Source: an uncultured Elioraea sp. (GTDB lineage: Bacteria > Pseudomonadota > Alphaproteobacteria > Acetobacterales > Acetobacteraceae). From it: a stretch of 64,000 bases of DNA. The translations under genes were made by a program, and so were the position numbers. The first letter of the stretch is position 1; each line of letters opens with the position of its first letter. Shown here piece by piece: positions 10,043 to 20,283 of the stretch. The DNA lies in the NCBI GenBank assembly GCA_937928775.1, contig CALFVI010000015.1, forward strand, positions 1 to 64,000, read 5' to 3'. Under the pieces are notes generated by a model. The model was not told the DNA's origin and made no database searches. It worked only from the letters and a program-made list of their open reading frames with translations.

Positions 10043-11404
10043 TCATGCCGCGGCGCGTAGGCGGCCGAGGAAGGTATCGACCCCGGCCCGCAGCGCCTCG
10101 CCATTGCGGGCGATTTCGGCCGCCGCCGCGCGCAAAGACCGGACCGCCTCGTCCGTCTCCTGCGCAGCCAACTGCACGCCGGAAACGGCTTCCGAGGCGA
10201 GCGATGTTCCCTTCACCGCCTCCTGCACGCTGCGCGCGATTTCCTTCGTTGCCGCCCCCTGCTGCTCGACCGAGGCGGCAATCGCCGCTGCGGCGCGTTC
10301 CGAATCGGCCACAATCGCAGCAATGCCGCGGATCGCCTCCACCGCCCGCTTCGTCTCCGCCTGGATCGCGGCGATCTGGGCGGCGATCTCGTCGGTTGCC
10401 TTCGCGGTCTGGCTGGCCAGGTTCTTCACTTCCGAGGCGACCACGGCGAAGCCCTTGCCGGCCTCGCCCGCCCGCGCCGCTTCGATGGTGGCGTTCAGCG
10501 CCAGCAGGTTGGTCTGGCCAGCGATGTCGTTGATCAACCGCACAATGTCGCCGATCCGCCCCGCCGCCTCGGCAAGCGAAGCGATGGTCTGGTCAGTGGC
10601 CCGCGCCCGTTCGGCTGCCTCAGAGGCCACGCGCGCGCTTTCGCCCACCTGGCGCGTGATTTCGGCGATCGAGGCGGAGAGCTCCTCGGCGGCCGAGGCG
10701 ATGGTCGCAATATTGGCGGAGGCCTGTTCGGTCGCCGCCGCAGCAGAGACCGTGCGCTCGGCCGTGCGCGCCGAGACTTGCGCCAGCGTGTCGGCGTTGG
10801 CGGAGAGTTCTGTGCCCGCAGCGGCCACCCCGGCGATCAGGCCGCCCATGTCGCTCTCGAACCGGTTGGCGATCTCTGCCCTCGCCTGCTCCGCCTGTCG
10901 CCGCGCCATCTCGAAATACACTTCCAAAGCTAGGTCCATGTCGAGGAACACCGCCTCCGTCACCGCCGCGACCAGCTCCGCCGTACGCCGCCCGTTCCAG
11001 CGCTTCGCCTCGCCGACCACTCGCCCGATCTCGGCCAGGGCCATCGCGTAGCCGCCGAGATACCAGCGCGGATCGAGCCCGATGCGGGCATGCGCTTCGC
11101 CGACGCGGCGCACCCCAGCAGCGTACTCCTCATCGAACCGGCCGGAGAACAGCCGACTCCAATGCCGCCTCTGCGCCTCCTTCAGCCGTTCAATGCCACC
11201 CTTGGCGTGGGAAGCGAGCATCCTGGCCGTCTGGGGCGTCGCCTGCAGATGGCGATAAAAGGCGTCGAGAATGACGTCGAGCTTCGGCTCTACGATGCGC
11301 CAGGCCTCGGTCAGCGCCGCGCGGTTTTCAGCGTTCAGTCGCATGAAGGCCAAGCGCTCGGCCATCGAGGTCGTTTCGGTCCGTGCGACACCAGCGTTGT
11401 TCAT
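10043..11404 (-). CDS. Globin-coupled (protoglobin) methyl-accepting chemotaxis protein
   Basis: N-terminal globin-sensor-like segment ([22 protein letters not shown]...[18 protein letters not shown]) and C-terminal MCP signalling domain ([40 protein letters not shown]); no obvious TM helix. Confidence 0.92.
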   Translation of the reverse strand: MNNAGVARTETTSMAERLAFMRLNAENRAALTEAWRIVEPKLDVILDAFYRHLQATPQTARMLASHAKGGIERLKEAQRRHWSRLFSGRFDEEYAAGVRRVGEAHARIGLDPRWYLGGYAMALAEIGRVVGEAKRWNGRRTAELVAAVTEAVFLDMDLALEVYFEMARRQAEQARAEIANRFESDMGGLIAGVAAAGTELSANADTLAQVSARTAERTVSAAAATEQASANIATIASAAEELSASIAEITRQVGESARVASEAAERARATDQTIASLAEAAGRIGDIVRLINDIAGQTNLLALNATIEAARAGEAGKGFAVVASEVKNLASQTAKATDEIAAQIAAIQAETKRAVEAIRGIAAIVADSERAAAAIAASVEQQGAATKEIARSVQEAVKGTSLASEAVSGVQLAAQETDEAVRSLRAAAAEIARNGEALRAGVDTFLGRLRAAA

Positions 11405-11512
11405 CGCTGCTCTTCCTCTTTTGGGATCCGAGGAAACCCGGATCCAGGACCGAGGGTAACGGCCGGCCGTAAATTTTCTATTGCGCTTGCGGGCCGGCCA
11501 TGGGTCGCATCG

Positions 11513-12133
11513 TTACCCTGCTCGCTCCCCGTCCGAGCGCCCGAACTCCGGTGCGCCGAGAGAGGCGGCCCTCAGCACCGCGCCGGCAGGAACAGTCCGG
11601 CCCGCCGGCACGATCGCCCCAGGCAGCAGGATGGCCCCCGCCCCGACCAGCGCGCCCTCGCCCACGCGCACGCCGCCGCACAGCCGCGCCCCGGGCGCCA
11701 CGAACGCCCCGTCCTCGAGCGCGCAGTCGTGATCTACGCTTGCCGCAGTGTTGACGATGCAGAAGCGGCCGATGCGCGCCGCAACGCCGATGATCGCTCC
11801 CGCCCCGACCATCGTTCCGGCACCGATCACGGCATCGCTCGCCACAACAGCGGACGGATGGATCGCTGTCGCGAGAGTCACACCGCGATCGCAGAGCGCG
11901 CGAGAGAGGGCAGCCCGCCGTACGTTTTCGCCGAGAGCGACGATCGCCGCGCGCCCGTCCAGGAAACCGACTTCGAAGGCGCGCGCGAAGGGGCCGAGCA
12001 CGGGAAGCCCGGCGACGACGCCGTGCTTCGCGTCGTCGAGAAACCCATCCACGCACACGCCGGCAAGGGCGAGGATGTCGGCGACCACCCGACCGTGGCC
12101 GCCGGCGCCGAGAATCACCACCCGTCCCGTCAT
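11513..12133 (-). CDS. PglD/NeuD-like acetyltransferase (left-handed beta-helix)
   Basis: MTGRVVILGAGGHGRVVADILALAGVCVDGFLDD and hexapeptide repeats. Confidence 0.85.
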   Translation of the reverse strand: MTGRVVILGAGGHGRVVADILALAGVCVDGFLDDAKHGVVAGLPVLGPFARAFEVGFLDGRAAIVALGENVRRAALSRALCDRGVTLATAIHPSAVVASDAVIGAGTMVGAGAIIGVAARIGRFCIVNTAASVDHDCALEDGAFVAPGARLCGGVRVGEGALVGAGAILLPGAIVPAGRTVPAGAVLRAASLGAPEFGRSDGERAG

Positions 12134-12180
12134 GCCGCCTCCGCCCCGCCGGATTGCGCCCAGGCCCGCCCGCGCGACCG

Positions 12181-12927
12181 TCAGCCCTGGCTCGCCGCGA
12201 CGGCGGCACGGGCTTCGATCAGCGCGACCAGGCGCGCACGCGCAGGTGGCGGCGGCCGGTGGGCGGCCCCGAACGCGTCGCGGGCCAGGAAGTGCCCGGT
12301 GAGTCGAAGCCCCGAGACCAGGTCCGACACCGGCGCTGCCTCGTCTGCCAGCAGGAACTTCGGCAGGACGAGCAGCCGTCCCCGCCATGGCCCAGCGGCG
12401 GCCGCCGCCACCGCCCGCCCCGTGCGCGGCGAGACGTAGGCAAGGCCGTCCCGCGCCCCCGTCACGGCGCAGACGGAAAGATCGAGCCCGTAGCCGAGTT
12501 CCGAAAGCAGAACGCTCTCCCAGCGCACATACTCCGCCACCATCCTCTCGCCCCTGTCGAGATGGCCAAGAAGTGCGACCAGCGCCGCGTAGGCCCTCGG
12601 GTGCGGTTCCGCCTCGGGCAATGCGGCTTCGGCCACCGCACAGGCTGAGGCGAGCACGGCAAGCGCGAGCGTATCCTCGAGCGCGCCGGCCGAGGCGGCG
12701 AACAGCGTTTCGCCCTCGAGTCGCCCGAGCTGGTCGGAAAGCCGCGCCCGCCAACGCGCAGCGAGCACGTTGCCAGGCTGCCAGGTCGCCCGCCCGCGCC
12801 GCCCTGCACCGCCAAAGACGAGGCCGCGCCGCACGCCCAGGGCGCGCGCGAACACGGTGGCGATCGCATGGCCCTCGCCATGCGGCCGCGCCGACAGCAC
12901 CACCGCCTCGTCCTCCCAGCTCTCCAT
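12181..12927 (-). CDS. recO: DNA repair protein RecO
   Basis: MESWEDEAVVLSARPHGEGHAIATVFARALGVRRGLVFGG; adjacent to era. Confidence 0.9.
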   Translation of the reverse strand: MESWEDEAVVLSARPHGEGHAIATVFARALGVRRGLVFGGAGRRGRATWQPGNVLAARWRARLSDQLGRLEGETLFAASAGALEDTLALAVLASACAVAEAALPEAEPHPRAYAALVALLGHLDRGERMVAEYVRWESVLLSELGYGLDLSVCAVTGARDGLAYVSPRTGRAVAAAAAGPWRGRLLVLPKFLLADEAAPVSDLVSGLRLTGHFLARDAFGAAHRPPPPARARLVALIEARAAVAASQG

Positions 12928-12936
12928 TGCCGTCGT

Positions 12937-13863
12937 TCAGGGCTCAAGCCCCAAGGCGCGCAAGCGGGACTTCTCCTCGTCCCAGCCAGGCCGCACCAGC
13001 ACATGGAGGAACAGGTGCACGCGCCGCCCGAGCTCCCGCTCGAGCTCAGCGCGGGCGCGCGAGCCGATCATTTTCAGCCTCTGCCCACCCTTGCCGATCA
13101 GGATTCCCTTCTGCCCCTCCTTGGCGCAGACGATGGCGCACCGGATCGCCACCGAACCATCCTCGCGCTCCTGCCACTCCTCTGTCTCCACCGTCGTGTC
13201 GTAGGGCACCTCTTCGCGCGTCTGATGGTAGATTTGCTCGCGCACGATCTCGGCGGCGAGCAGCCGGTCGGGCAGGTCTGAGAGGTCGTCCTCCGGAAAA
13301 AGCCAGGGCCCTTCGGGCAGGGCCCTGGCAAGGCGGTCGAGCAGCTGCTCGATCCCGTCGCCCTCGGTCGCCGAGATCATGACCGTCTCCCGAAACGGAG
13401 CGATCGCGTTCAGCGCCTCGGCCAGCGGAAGCAAGGAAGGTTTCTCCACCAGGTCGATCTTGTTCAGCGCAAGCCAGAGAGGGCGGTTGGCGTCCTTCAG
13501 CCGCTCGGCGATCGCGCGCACCTCCTCTGTTACACCGGTCTTCGCATCGACCAACAGCAGCGCAATGTCGGCATCCTGTGCGCCTGTCCAGGCGGCCTTC
13601 ACCATCGCGCGGTCGAGCAAGCGTCTGGGCGAGAAGATGCCGGGCGTGTCGACGAAGACGATTTGCGCAGCCCCGCGCATCACGATACCGCGCACGCGGA
13701 AGCGCGTCGTTTGCGGCTTCGGCGAGACAGCGGCAAGCTTGGCGCCGACGAGACGGTTAAGCAGGGTCGACTTACCAGCATTTGGCGCGCCGAGGATGGC
13801 GACGAAGCCGCAGCGCCGCGGCAGCGTGGCCGCGGCAGGTGACGCGACGTTGGTCTCGGTCAT
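12937..13863 (-). CDS. era: GTPase Era
   Basis: CGFVAILGAPNAGKSTLLNRLVGAKLAAVSPKPQTTR; KH domain GKGGQRLKMIGSRAR. Confidence 0.96.
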   Translation of the reverse strand: MTETNVASPAAATLPRRCGFVAILGAPNAGKSTLLNRLVGAKLAAVSPKPQTTRFRVRGIVMRGAAQIVFVDTPGIFSPRRLLDRAMVKAAWTGAQDADIALLLVDAKTGVTEEVRAIAERLKDANRPLWLALNKIDLVEKPSLLPLAEALNAIAPFRETVMISATEGDGIEQLLDRLARALPEGPWLFPEDDLSDLPDRLLAAEIVREQIYHQTREEVPYDTTVETEEWQEREDGSVAIRCAIVCAKEGQKGILIGKGGQRLKMIGSRARAELERELGRRVHLFLHVLVRPGWDEEKSRLRALGLEP

Positions 13864-14537
13864 TCCCGTCCCTCCAGGCGCGCGAGCAGCAGGGCTGCAG
13901 CACGCTTCTCCGCCTCGCGCTTGGTTGTTCCTTCCGCTTGCGCAGCGTTGTTGCCGAGTGTCACGGCGACGGTGAAGCACGGCCGATGCGACGGCCCCTC
14001 GGTGGCCACGGTGCGATAGGCGGGAAGAGGCAGCCCCCGCGCCTGCGCCCATTCCTGCAGAGCAGTCTTTGGGTCGCGCGGGGCTTCCGCCATGCGCTCG
14101 ACACGCTCAGCCCAATGCCTGCGCACGAAACGCCGCGCTGCCTCGAGACCACCGTCAAGGTAGAGCGCGCCGATCAGCGCCTCGCACGCATCGGCCAGCA
14201 CCGACTCGCGCTCCCGCACCCCAGCCGCCTCCTCCGCGGGCGGGATCGACAACGCAGCACCGAGCCCGATATCTCGCGCGACGGCAGCAAGCGTGTCGCG
14301 ATCGACGAGCCGCGCCAGCCGCCGCCCGAGCCCGCCTTCGCGTTCCTCCGGAAAACGCTCGATCAGCCACTCTGCGATGAGCAGACCAAGTACGCGATCA
14401 CCGACAAACTCGAGCCGCTCGTTCGAGTCGAGCCCGCCCCTGCGGCCTCTCACGTGGCTGCGGTGGGTAAGAGCCCGCGCCAGCAGGGCGGGATCCTGGA
14501 AACGATGATTGAGGGCGTCGGCGAAGGCGCGCGTCAC
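13860..14537 (-). CDS. rnc: Ribonuclease III
   Basis: NERLEFVGDRVLGLLIAEWL; GTG start overlapping the lepB stop. Confidence 0.94.
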   Translation of the reverse strand: MTRAFADALNHRFQDPALLARALTHRSHVRGRRGGLDSNERLEFVGDRVLGLLIAEWLIERFPEEREGGLGRRLARLVDRDTLAAVARDIGLGAALSIPPAEEAAGVRERESVLADACEALIGALYLDGGLEAARRFVRRHWAERVERMAEAPRDPKTALQEWAQARGLPLPAYRTVATEGPSHRPCFTVAVTLGNNAAQAEGTTKREAEKRAAALLLARLEGRE

Positions 14538-15325
14538 CGGATGCGGTTGAGGAAGCGGGAGAAGCGCCAGTTCCACACCTGCCAGAACGGCCCTTCGTGG
14601 CTGAAGAAGATGATCTCCGCCCGACCAATTAGGTTTTCGAGCGGAATGAAGCCCACCCCGCCCGGCCCAAAATCCCGCGAGTCGGAAGAGTTGTCGCGGT
14701 TGTCGCCGATGGCGAAGACATGGCCGGCAGGGACGCGGAATTCTGGAGTGTTGTCGAAACGCTCCTGGTCGCTGAACTCGCAGATCGCGTGCCGCCGCCC
14801 GTTCGGCAAAGTCTCGATGTAGCGGCGCGAACGGATGCGCACGCCGGTGCCGTCCGTTTCGCAAAAGCCCGCCGGTTCGCGCCGCGCCGCCTCGCCATTG
14901 ATATAGAGCACGCCGCCGATCATCTGCACGCGATCGCCCGGCAGGCCGACAATACGCTTAATATAGTCCGTGCTCTCATCACGCGGCCAGCGGAACACCG
15001 CGACGTCGCCGCGTTCGGGCAGGGAGGCGAGGATGCGCCCCTCCCACAACCGAGGCGAGAAGGGCATGGAGAAGCGCGAGTAGCCATAGGAGAATTTGGA
15101 GACGAAGAGATAGTCGCCGACGAGCAGCGTGGGCACCATCGAGGCCGAGGGGATGTTGAACGGCTCGAAGGCGATGGTGCGGATCGCGATCGCGATCAGG
15201 CCAGCGTAGACGACGGTCTTCACCGTCTCGAGCCAGCCGCTCGGTTTGCGTTTCGCCATGGCTCCGGCTGCAGGGACGGGGGTGGCCGCGTCGCCCTGCC
15301 GCTTGGGGGAGAGATTGTCAAGCAA
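14534..15325 (-). CDS. lepB: Signal peptidase I
   Basis: [59 protein letters not shown]. Confidence 0.97.
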   Translation of the reverse strand: MLDNLSPKRQGDAATPVPAAGAMAKRKPSGWLETVKTVVYAGLIAIAIRTIAFEPFNIPSASMVPTLLVGDYLFVSKFSYGYSRFSMPFSPRLWEGRILASLPERGDVAVFRWPRDESTDYIKRIVGLPGDRVQMIGGVLYINGEAARREPAGFCETDGTGVRIRSRRYIETLPNGRRHAICEFSDQERFDNTPEFRVPAGHVFAIGDNRDNSSDSRDFGPGGVGFIPLENLIGRAEIIFFSHEGPFWQVWNWRFSRFLNRIR

Positions 15326-15722
15326 GGGCGGGTTCCGCGCTGATCACCACCACCGCCTGGGCGATCGGCGGCTCGTCGGTCATGGTCAAGCTGATCTGCG
15401 GCACCATGCCAGCCGGGGTGATGGCGGCAAGGCGGGCGGCAGCGCCGTTGTGCAGGCGGAGCGTGGGCTGGCCGGACGGCAGGTTCACCACCTCGATGTC
15501 GCGCCAGTGCACGCCAAGGCGAAGCCCGGTGCCGAGCGCCTTGGCACAGGCCTCCTTAGCGGCGAAGCGCCGGGCGTAGGTGGCAGCACGCGCTGCCCGC
15601 CCTTCTGCCTTGGCGCGCTCGAGAGGCGTGAAGATCCGGGCGACGAAGCGCTCGCCCCACCGCTCAAGCGCCGCCTCGATGCGGCGGATGTCGCAGAGGT
15701 CGGAACCGAGGCCGATGATCAT
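15318..15722 (-). CDS. acpS: Holo-ACP synthase
   Basis: [50 protein letters not shown]. Confidence 0.95.
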   Translation of the reverse strand: MIIGLGSDLCDIRRIEAALERWGERFVARIFTPLERAKAEGRAARAATYARRFAAKEACAKALGTGLRLGVHWRDIEVVNLPSGQPTLRLHNGAAARLAAITPAGMVPQISLTMTDEPPIAQAVVVISAEPALA

Positions 15723-15774
15723 CAGCCGATGGGTAGCACGATCACGCCGTGGGCCAAAGCACGGCCGCGCGGGA

Positions 15775-15793
15775 GAGGGGGCAGCGCCCCCTC
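15775..15793 (-). terminator. Hairpin downstream of metE
   Basis: GAGGGGGC-AGC-GCCCCCTC just beyond the metE stop at 15804. Confidence 0.45.
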
Positions 15794-15803
15794 CCCCCTT
15801 GCG

Positions 15804-18119
15804 TCACTCCGCAGCCGGAACGGCGAGTTCGGCGCGCAGGATGCGCGCCGCCTCGACCATGTTCGCCATCGCCGGCCGCACCTCCGCCCAAGCCCTGGTC
15901 TTGAGCCCGCAATCCGGGTTCACCCAGAGCCGTTCGACCGGGATGCGGTTGGTGGCGCGGCGCAGGAGGTTGGCCATCCGTTCCGCTGTCGGCACGATAG
16001 GCGAATGGATGTCCCACACCCCAGGCCCGATCTCGTTCGGATACTCGAAGTCGAGGAACGCCTGCAGAAGCTCCATGTCGCTGCGCGCCGTCTCGATCGA
16101 GATCACGTCCGCATCCATCGCCGCGATGTCGGCAATGATGTCGTTGAACTCGGAATAGCACATGTGGGTGTGGATCTGCGTCTCGTCGCGCACGCCCGAG
16201 GAAGCAAGCCGGAAGCAGGCCACCGCCCAGCGCAGGTAATCGGCCCGATCAGCCCGACGCAGCGGCAGCCCCTCGCGGAAGGCCGGCTCGTCGATCTGGA
16301 TGATGGGGATGCCAGCCCGCTCGAGATCCTGCACCTCGTCGCGCAAAGCGAGCGCGATCTGGCGGCAGATGGTCTCGCGCGGGATGTCGGTGCGCGGGAA
16401 GGACCATTGCAGCATCGTCACGGGCCCCGTCAGCATGCCTTTCATCGGTCGCTTTGTCAGCGACTGCGCAAAAGACGACCAGCGCACCGTGATCGGGGCC
16501 GGGCGAGAGACGTCGGCCCAGATGATGGGGGGGGCAACGCAGCGCGACCCGTAGGACTGCACCCAGCCGTGTTTGGTAATCGCGAAGCCCGAGAGGTGCT
16601 CGGCGAAGTATTTTACCATGTCGTTGCGTTCGAACTCGCCGTGCACCGGCACATCCACACCGATCTCGTCCTGCCAGCGCACCGCCTCCGCGATCAGCCG
16701 TTCGATCTCGGCCTCGTAGGCCTCCTGCGTGATCTCGCCCTTGGCGAGGCGGCTGCGCAGCGTGCGCACCTCCGCCGTCTGCGGAAACGAGCCGATCGAA
16801 GTGACGGGCAGGGGCGGCAGCCGCAGCCGGGCAGCCTGACGCTTCGCGCGCTCGCTATAGGGGCTCGCGCGACGCTCCATCTGAGGCGTAATCGCGGCAA
16901 GCCGCGCGGCAACGGTGGGGTCATTCAGCCTCGCGTCGCTCTTCGCTTCGGCGAGGATGGCGTCGCTTTCGGCGAGCTGCGCGGCAATCGCGCCTGCACC
17001 CTCATCAAGCCCGCGCGCGAGCACCGCCACCTCCTCGAGCTTCTCCACTGCGAAGGCAAGTCGGCGCTTGAGCGCAGGATCCAGCGCATCCTCCATGGCC
17101 ACGCTGTGCGGCACATGGAGAAGCGAGCAGGAGGGCGCGATCATCAGCCGCTCACCAAAGCCCGCGTCGCGCGCGCGGCTTGCGATGGCGAGGGCAGAAC
17201 GGAGATCGGTGCGCCAGACGTTCCGCCCATCCACGAGTCCCAAGGAGAGCCAGCGATCCTTCGGCCAGCCGGCGAGAATCTCGTCGAGCTGATCGGGGGC
17301 GCGGACAAGATCGATGTGCAGCCCCGCAACCGGCAGGGCACAAGCGGCGGCGAGATTGTCGCGTAGCCCCTCGAAGTAGGTCGCAATCAGCAGCCTAAGC
17401 CCCGGTACGGCGTCCGCTAGCTGCCGGTAGGCGAGCGCATAGGCCTCGTGCGCGCCGGGTGGAAGGTCGGTCACCAGAGCGGGTTCGTCGACCTGCACCC
17501 AGACGGCCCCCGCTTCGGCGAGGTTGCGCAGCACCTCGCCATAGACGGGCAGGAGTGCAGGCAGCAGTGCCAGCGTATCGCCACCATCGTCCCGCTTGGA
17601 GAGGAGAAGGAAGGTGATGGGGCCGATCAAGACGGGGCGCGTCTGTACGCCCTCGGCCCGCGCCTCCTGATAGGCCTCGGTCCAGCGGTCATGGGTCAGC
17701 ACGAAGCGCGTGTCGATGGAAAGCCGCGGCACCAGGTAGTGGTAGTTGGTGTCGAACCATTTCGTCATCTCAAGCGCGGGCGCGGCTTCGGGCCCGAAAC
17801 GGCCGGCCGGGGCGCCGCGGGCGAGGGCGAACAGCGTTGCCAGCGGCACGGGGCCATCACCGGACCAGCCATAGCCGGGCGGCACGGCACCGAGGCTGCA
17901 GGCCGTCTCGAGCATGTGGTCGTAGAGCGCGAACTCGGCCGAGGGGATGTGGGAGATGCCCCTTCCCCGCTGCACGGTGCGGGCGGCGACACGCAAGGCA
18001 TGCGCCTCAGCGAGGAGTTCGCCCTCGCTTTTCTTGCCAGACCAGAACGATTCTAGGGCCAGCTTGAGTTCGCGTCTGGGGCCGATCCGAGGCCAGCCGA
18101 GATTGGCGGCGATGGTCAT
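15804..18119 (-). CDS. metE: Cobalamin-independent methionine synthase
   Basis: MTIAANLGWPRIGPRRELKLALESFWSGK; LTGPVTMLQWSFPRTD; IQIDEPAFREGLPLR; HTHMCYSEFNDI. Confidence 0.97.
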   Translation of the reverse strand: MTIAANLGWPRIGPRRELKLALESFWSGKKSEGELLAEAHALRVAARTVQRGRGISHIPSAEFALYDHMLETACSLGAVPPGYGWSGDGPVPLATLFALARGAPAGRFGPEAAPALEMTKWFDTNYHYLVPRLSIDTRFVLTHDRWTEAYQEARAEGVQTRPVLIGPITFLLLSKRDDGGDTLALLPALLPVYGEVLRNLAEAGAVWVQVDEPALVTDLPPGAHEAYALAYRQLADAVPGLRLLIATYFEGLRDNLAAACALPVAGLHIDLVRAPDQLDEILAGWPKDRWLSLGLVDGRNVWRTDLRSALAIASRARDAGFGERLMIAPSCSLLHVPHSVAMEDALDPALKRRLAFAVEKLEEVAVLARGLDEGAGAIAAQLAESDAILAEAKSDARLNDPTVAARLAAITPQMERRASPYSERAKRQAARLRLPPLPVTSIGSFPQTAEVRTLRSRLAKGEITQEAYEAEIERLIAEAVRWQDEIGVDVPVHGEFERNDMVKYFAEHLSGFAITKHGWVQSYGSRCVAPPIIWADVSRPAPITVRWSSFAQSLTKRPMKGMLTGPVTMLQWSFPRTDIPRETICRQIALALRDEVQDLERAGIPIIQIDEPAFREGLPLRRADRADYLRWAVACFRLASSGVRDETQIHTHMCYSEFNDIIADIAAMDADVISIETARSDMELLQAFLDFEYPNEIGPGVWDIHSPIVPTAERMANLLRRATNRIPVERLWVNPDCGLKTRAWAEVRPAMANMVEAARILRAELAVPAAE

Positions 18120-18198
18120 CGCAAACAGTCTCCTCGACCCGGTGCACCCAGCCCGGGCAGGCTGGTTGCGCGCTCCCGGGCAGGGCCCGGGCTGCACG

Positions 18199-18452
18199 GT
18201 GCCGGCAGGTCTCCTGGCTTGCGGGTCGAAACGGAGGACCAAGCCTCCCTTCCGCCGACGGTCCCGCCTTCTTGCGGCATGTCCCGCAGTGGCGCGCCCT
18301 TTGCGCGGAGGCACGGACCAATGGCTCACCCGCCGACAGTTGCTGGGGCAGCCGCCGACTTGGCCAGCCGCACCGCCCGGGCTCGCTTGCCCCGCGGACG
18401 GGTGCGGATTGCCGCACGGCGTTCCCTCTTTCGCCCGCTCGCGCGGGACCGA
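18199..18452 (-). promoter_or_regulatory. Cobalamin (AdoCbl) riboswitch in the metE leader
   Basis: Minus strand: AAAGAGGGAACGCCGTGCGGC...GCTGCCCCAGCAACTGTC...GCCACTG...GACCCGCAAGCCAGGAGACCTGCCGGC, the B12-box consensus; ~80 nt upstream of metE. Confidence 0.95.
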
Positions 18453-18618
18453 CACAGAGTAGCACTTGGCGAAGGTGTTGCCTCGGGTCAAGCGCGCGCC
18501 GTTGACGGCGCCCACCCGTCAGCCTAGGTCACCCGGCGTGCGGCCCTGCCGCCGCGCCTCGCCCGGCGTCAGCTCATCGACCCACTCCGCAACCAAACCG
18601 ACTTGGGAGCAACCGATC

Positions 18619-19230
18619 ATGGCTTTCACCCTGCCGGCTCTGCCCTACGCGCACTCGGCGCTTGCCGCTTATGGCATGTGCCAGGAAACGCTCGAACTGC
18701 ACCACGGCAAGCACCACCAGGCTTACGTCACCGCGCTCAATGGCTTCGTCGAGAAGATGCCGGAACTGCAGGGGAAGACGCTGGAGGAGATTGTGACCAT
18801 GTCCTTCGGCAAGCCGGACCTGGCGGGTGTGTTCAACAACGCGGGCCAACACTGGAACCACAACCTGTTCTGGCAGTGCATGAAGCCCAATGGTGGCGGC
18901 GCGATGCCGGGGCGCCTCGAGAAAAAGATCGTCGAGGATTTCGGCTCGATCGATGCGTTCAAGGAGGCGTTCAAACAGGCCGGAGTGACCCAGTTCGGCT
19001 CCGGCTGGTGCTGGCTCGTGGTAGGCAAAGACGGCAAGCTCGCCTGCACCAAGACGCCAAACGGCTCCAACCCCCTCGCCGAAGGCCAAGGCACGGCCAT
19101 TCTCGGCTGCGATGTCTGGGAGCACTCCTACTATCTTGACTTCCGCAACCGCCGCCCCGACTACCTTGCCAATTTCTTAGAGCGTCTGGTCAACTGGGAG
19201 TTTGTTGACAGCCTGCTCGCCAAAGCCTGA
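18619..19230 (+). CDS. sodB: Superoxide dismutase (Fe/Mn family)
   Basis: MAFTLPALPYAHSALAAYGMCQETLELHHGKHHQAYVTALN; DVWEHSYYLDFRNRRPDYL. Confidence 0.96.
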   Translation: MAFTLPALPYAHSALAAYGMCQETLELHHGKHHQAYVTALNGFVEKMPELQGKTLEEIVTMSFGKPDLAGVFNNAGQHWNHNLFWQCMKPNGGGAMPGRLEKKIVEDFGSIDAFKEAFKQAGVTQFGSGWCWLVVGKDGKLACTKTPNGSNPLAEGQGTAILGCDVWEHSYYLDFRNRRPDYLANFLERLVNWEFVDSLLAKA

Positions 19231-19250
19231 GCGATCGTTTCATGCGTGCG

Positions 19251-19272
19251 CGGAGGGGCAGGGCCCCCTCCG
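19251..19272. terminator. Hairpin between convergent sodB and pdxJ
   Basis: CGGAGGGG-cagggc-CCCCTCCG inverted repeat. Confidence 0.5.
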
Positions 19273-19285
19273 TGCACCAACGCTC

Positions 19286-20023
19286 TCAAAGGCCGGCGCA
19301 GGCGTTATCGATTCGCCTTCGCATCTCGCGGATCACCGTGCCGAGGCCGAGGAAGATCGCCTCGCCGATCATGAAATGCCCGATCGAGACCTCCTCGACC
19401 TCGGGCAGCGCCACCACCGGCCCTACAGTGTCGAAGCCCAGCCCGTGGCCGGCATGCACGGCAAGCCCGATCGCCGCTGCATGACGCGCAGCGGCGGCGA
19501 GTCTCCTGAGCTCTGCCTCGCGCGCCCCTCCGTTCAGATCGCAGTAGCGACCAGTGTGCAGTTCGACCACCGGCGCGCCCACCGCGCGCGCGGCATCCAG
19601 CTGGGCCAGGTCGGGCTCGACGAACAGGGCGACCCGGATGCCGGCCTCAGTCAACGCAGCGACGGCTTCGGCCACCTGGACGCGGTTGGCGATCACGTCG
19701 AGCCCGCCTTCGGTGGTGCGCTCCTCGCGCCGCTCAGGCACCAAACAGACCGAATGGGGAGCGATCCGGCGCGCGATTGCGATCATCTCCGCAGTCGCCG
19801 CCATCTCGAAGTTGAGCGGCAGCGCGATCTCCTCCTTCAGCCTTGCCATGTCGTCGTCGCGCACGTGGCGTCGGTCCTCGCGCAGATGCGCGGTGATCTG
19901 ATCCGCCCCAGCCTCGCGCGCGATCCGCGCCGCGCGCACCGGGTCGGGGTGGTCGCCGCCGCGCGCGTTGCGCAGCGTGGCGACGTGGTCGATGTTGACG
20001 CCGAGGCGCACGCGCTTCGTCAT
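19286..20023 (-). CDS. pdxJ: Pyridoxine 5'-phosphate synthase
   Basis: MTKRVRLGVNIDHVATLRNARGGDHPDPVRAARIAREAGADQITAHLREDRRHV. Confidence 0.97.
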   Translation of the reverse strand: MTKRVRLGVNIDHVATLRNARGGDHPDPVRAARIAREAGADQITAHLREDRRHVRDDDMARLKEEIALPLNFEMAATAEMIAIARRIAPHSVCLVPERREERTTEGGLDVIANRVQVAEAVAALTEAGIRVALFVEPDLAQLDAARAVGAPVVELHTGRYCDLNGGAREAELRRLAAAARHAAAIGLAVHAGHGLGFDTVGPVVALPEVEEVSIGHFMIGEAIFLGLGTVIREMRRRIDNACAGL

Positions 20024-20030
20024 CCTGCCC

Positions 20031-20252
20031 TCAGCGCGGCTGGCAACACGTTGATCTGCGGTCCCGCTGCACGGGCGGGCAGGGCACAGAGCCGTAGGAG
20101 CAGAACACGCAGCAATCGGGGGGCTTCGGCGTCAGCCGCGCCCCGCAGGCGGGGCAGTCGTACACGACGAGGCAGTGGTCCTCGGGCATCGTTTCCTCGC
20201 TGCGCTGCCCGCAGCGCGGGCAGAGAAGACTGCACTGGAGCACGATTTCCAT
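20031..20252 (-). CDS. Small Cys-rich GDCCVxC-motif-like protein
   Basis: MEIVLQCSLLCPRCGQRSEETMPEDHCLVVYDCPACGARLTPKPPDCCVFCSYGSVPCPPVQ: CxxC pairs plus DCCVFCSYGSVPCPP. Confidence 0.75.
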   Translation of the reverse strand: MEIVLQCSLLCPRCGQRSEETMPEDHCLVVYDCPACGARLTPKPPDCCVFCSYGSVPCPPVQRDRRSTCCQPR

Positions 20253-20283
20253 CGGCTGGTCCTTCGCGTCCGGCACGGGCCGA

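Noticed and set aside
15246-17366. 706-aa plus-strand ORF
   Set aside because: Antisense shadow of lepB/acpS/metE in high-GC DNA; no recognisable family, while the minus-strand genes are clear.
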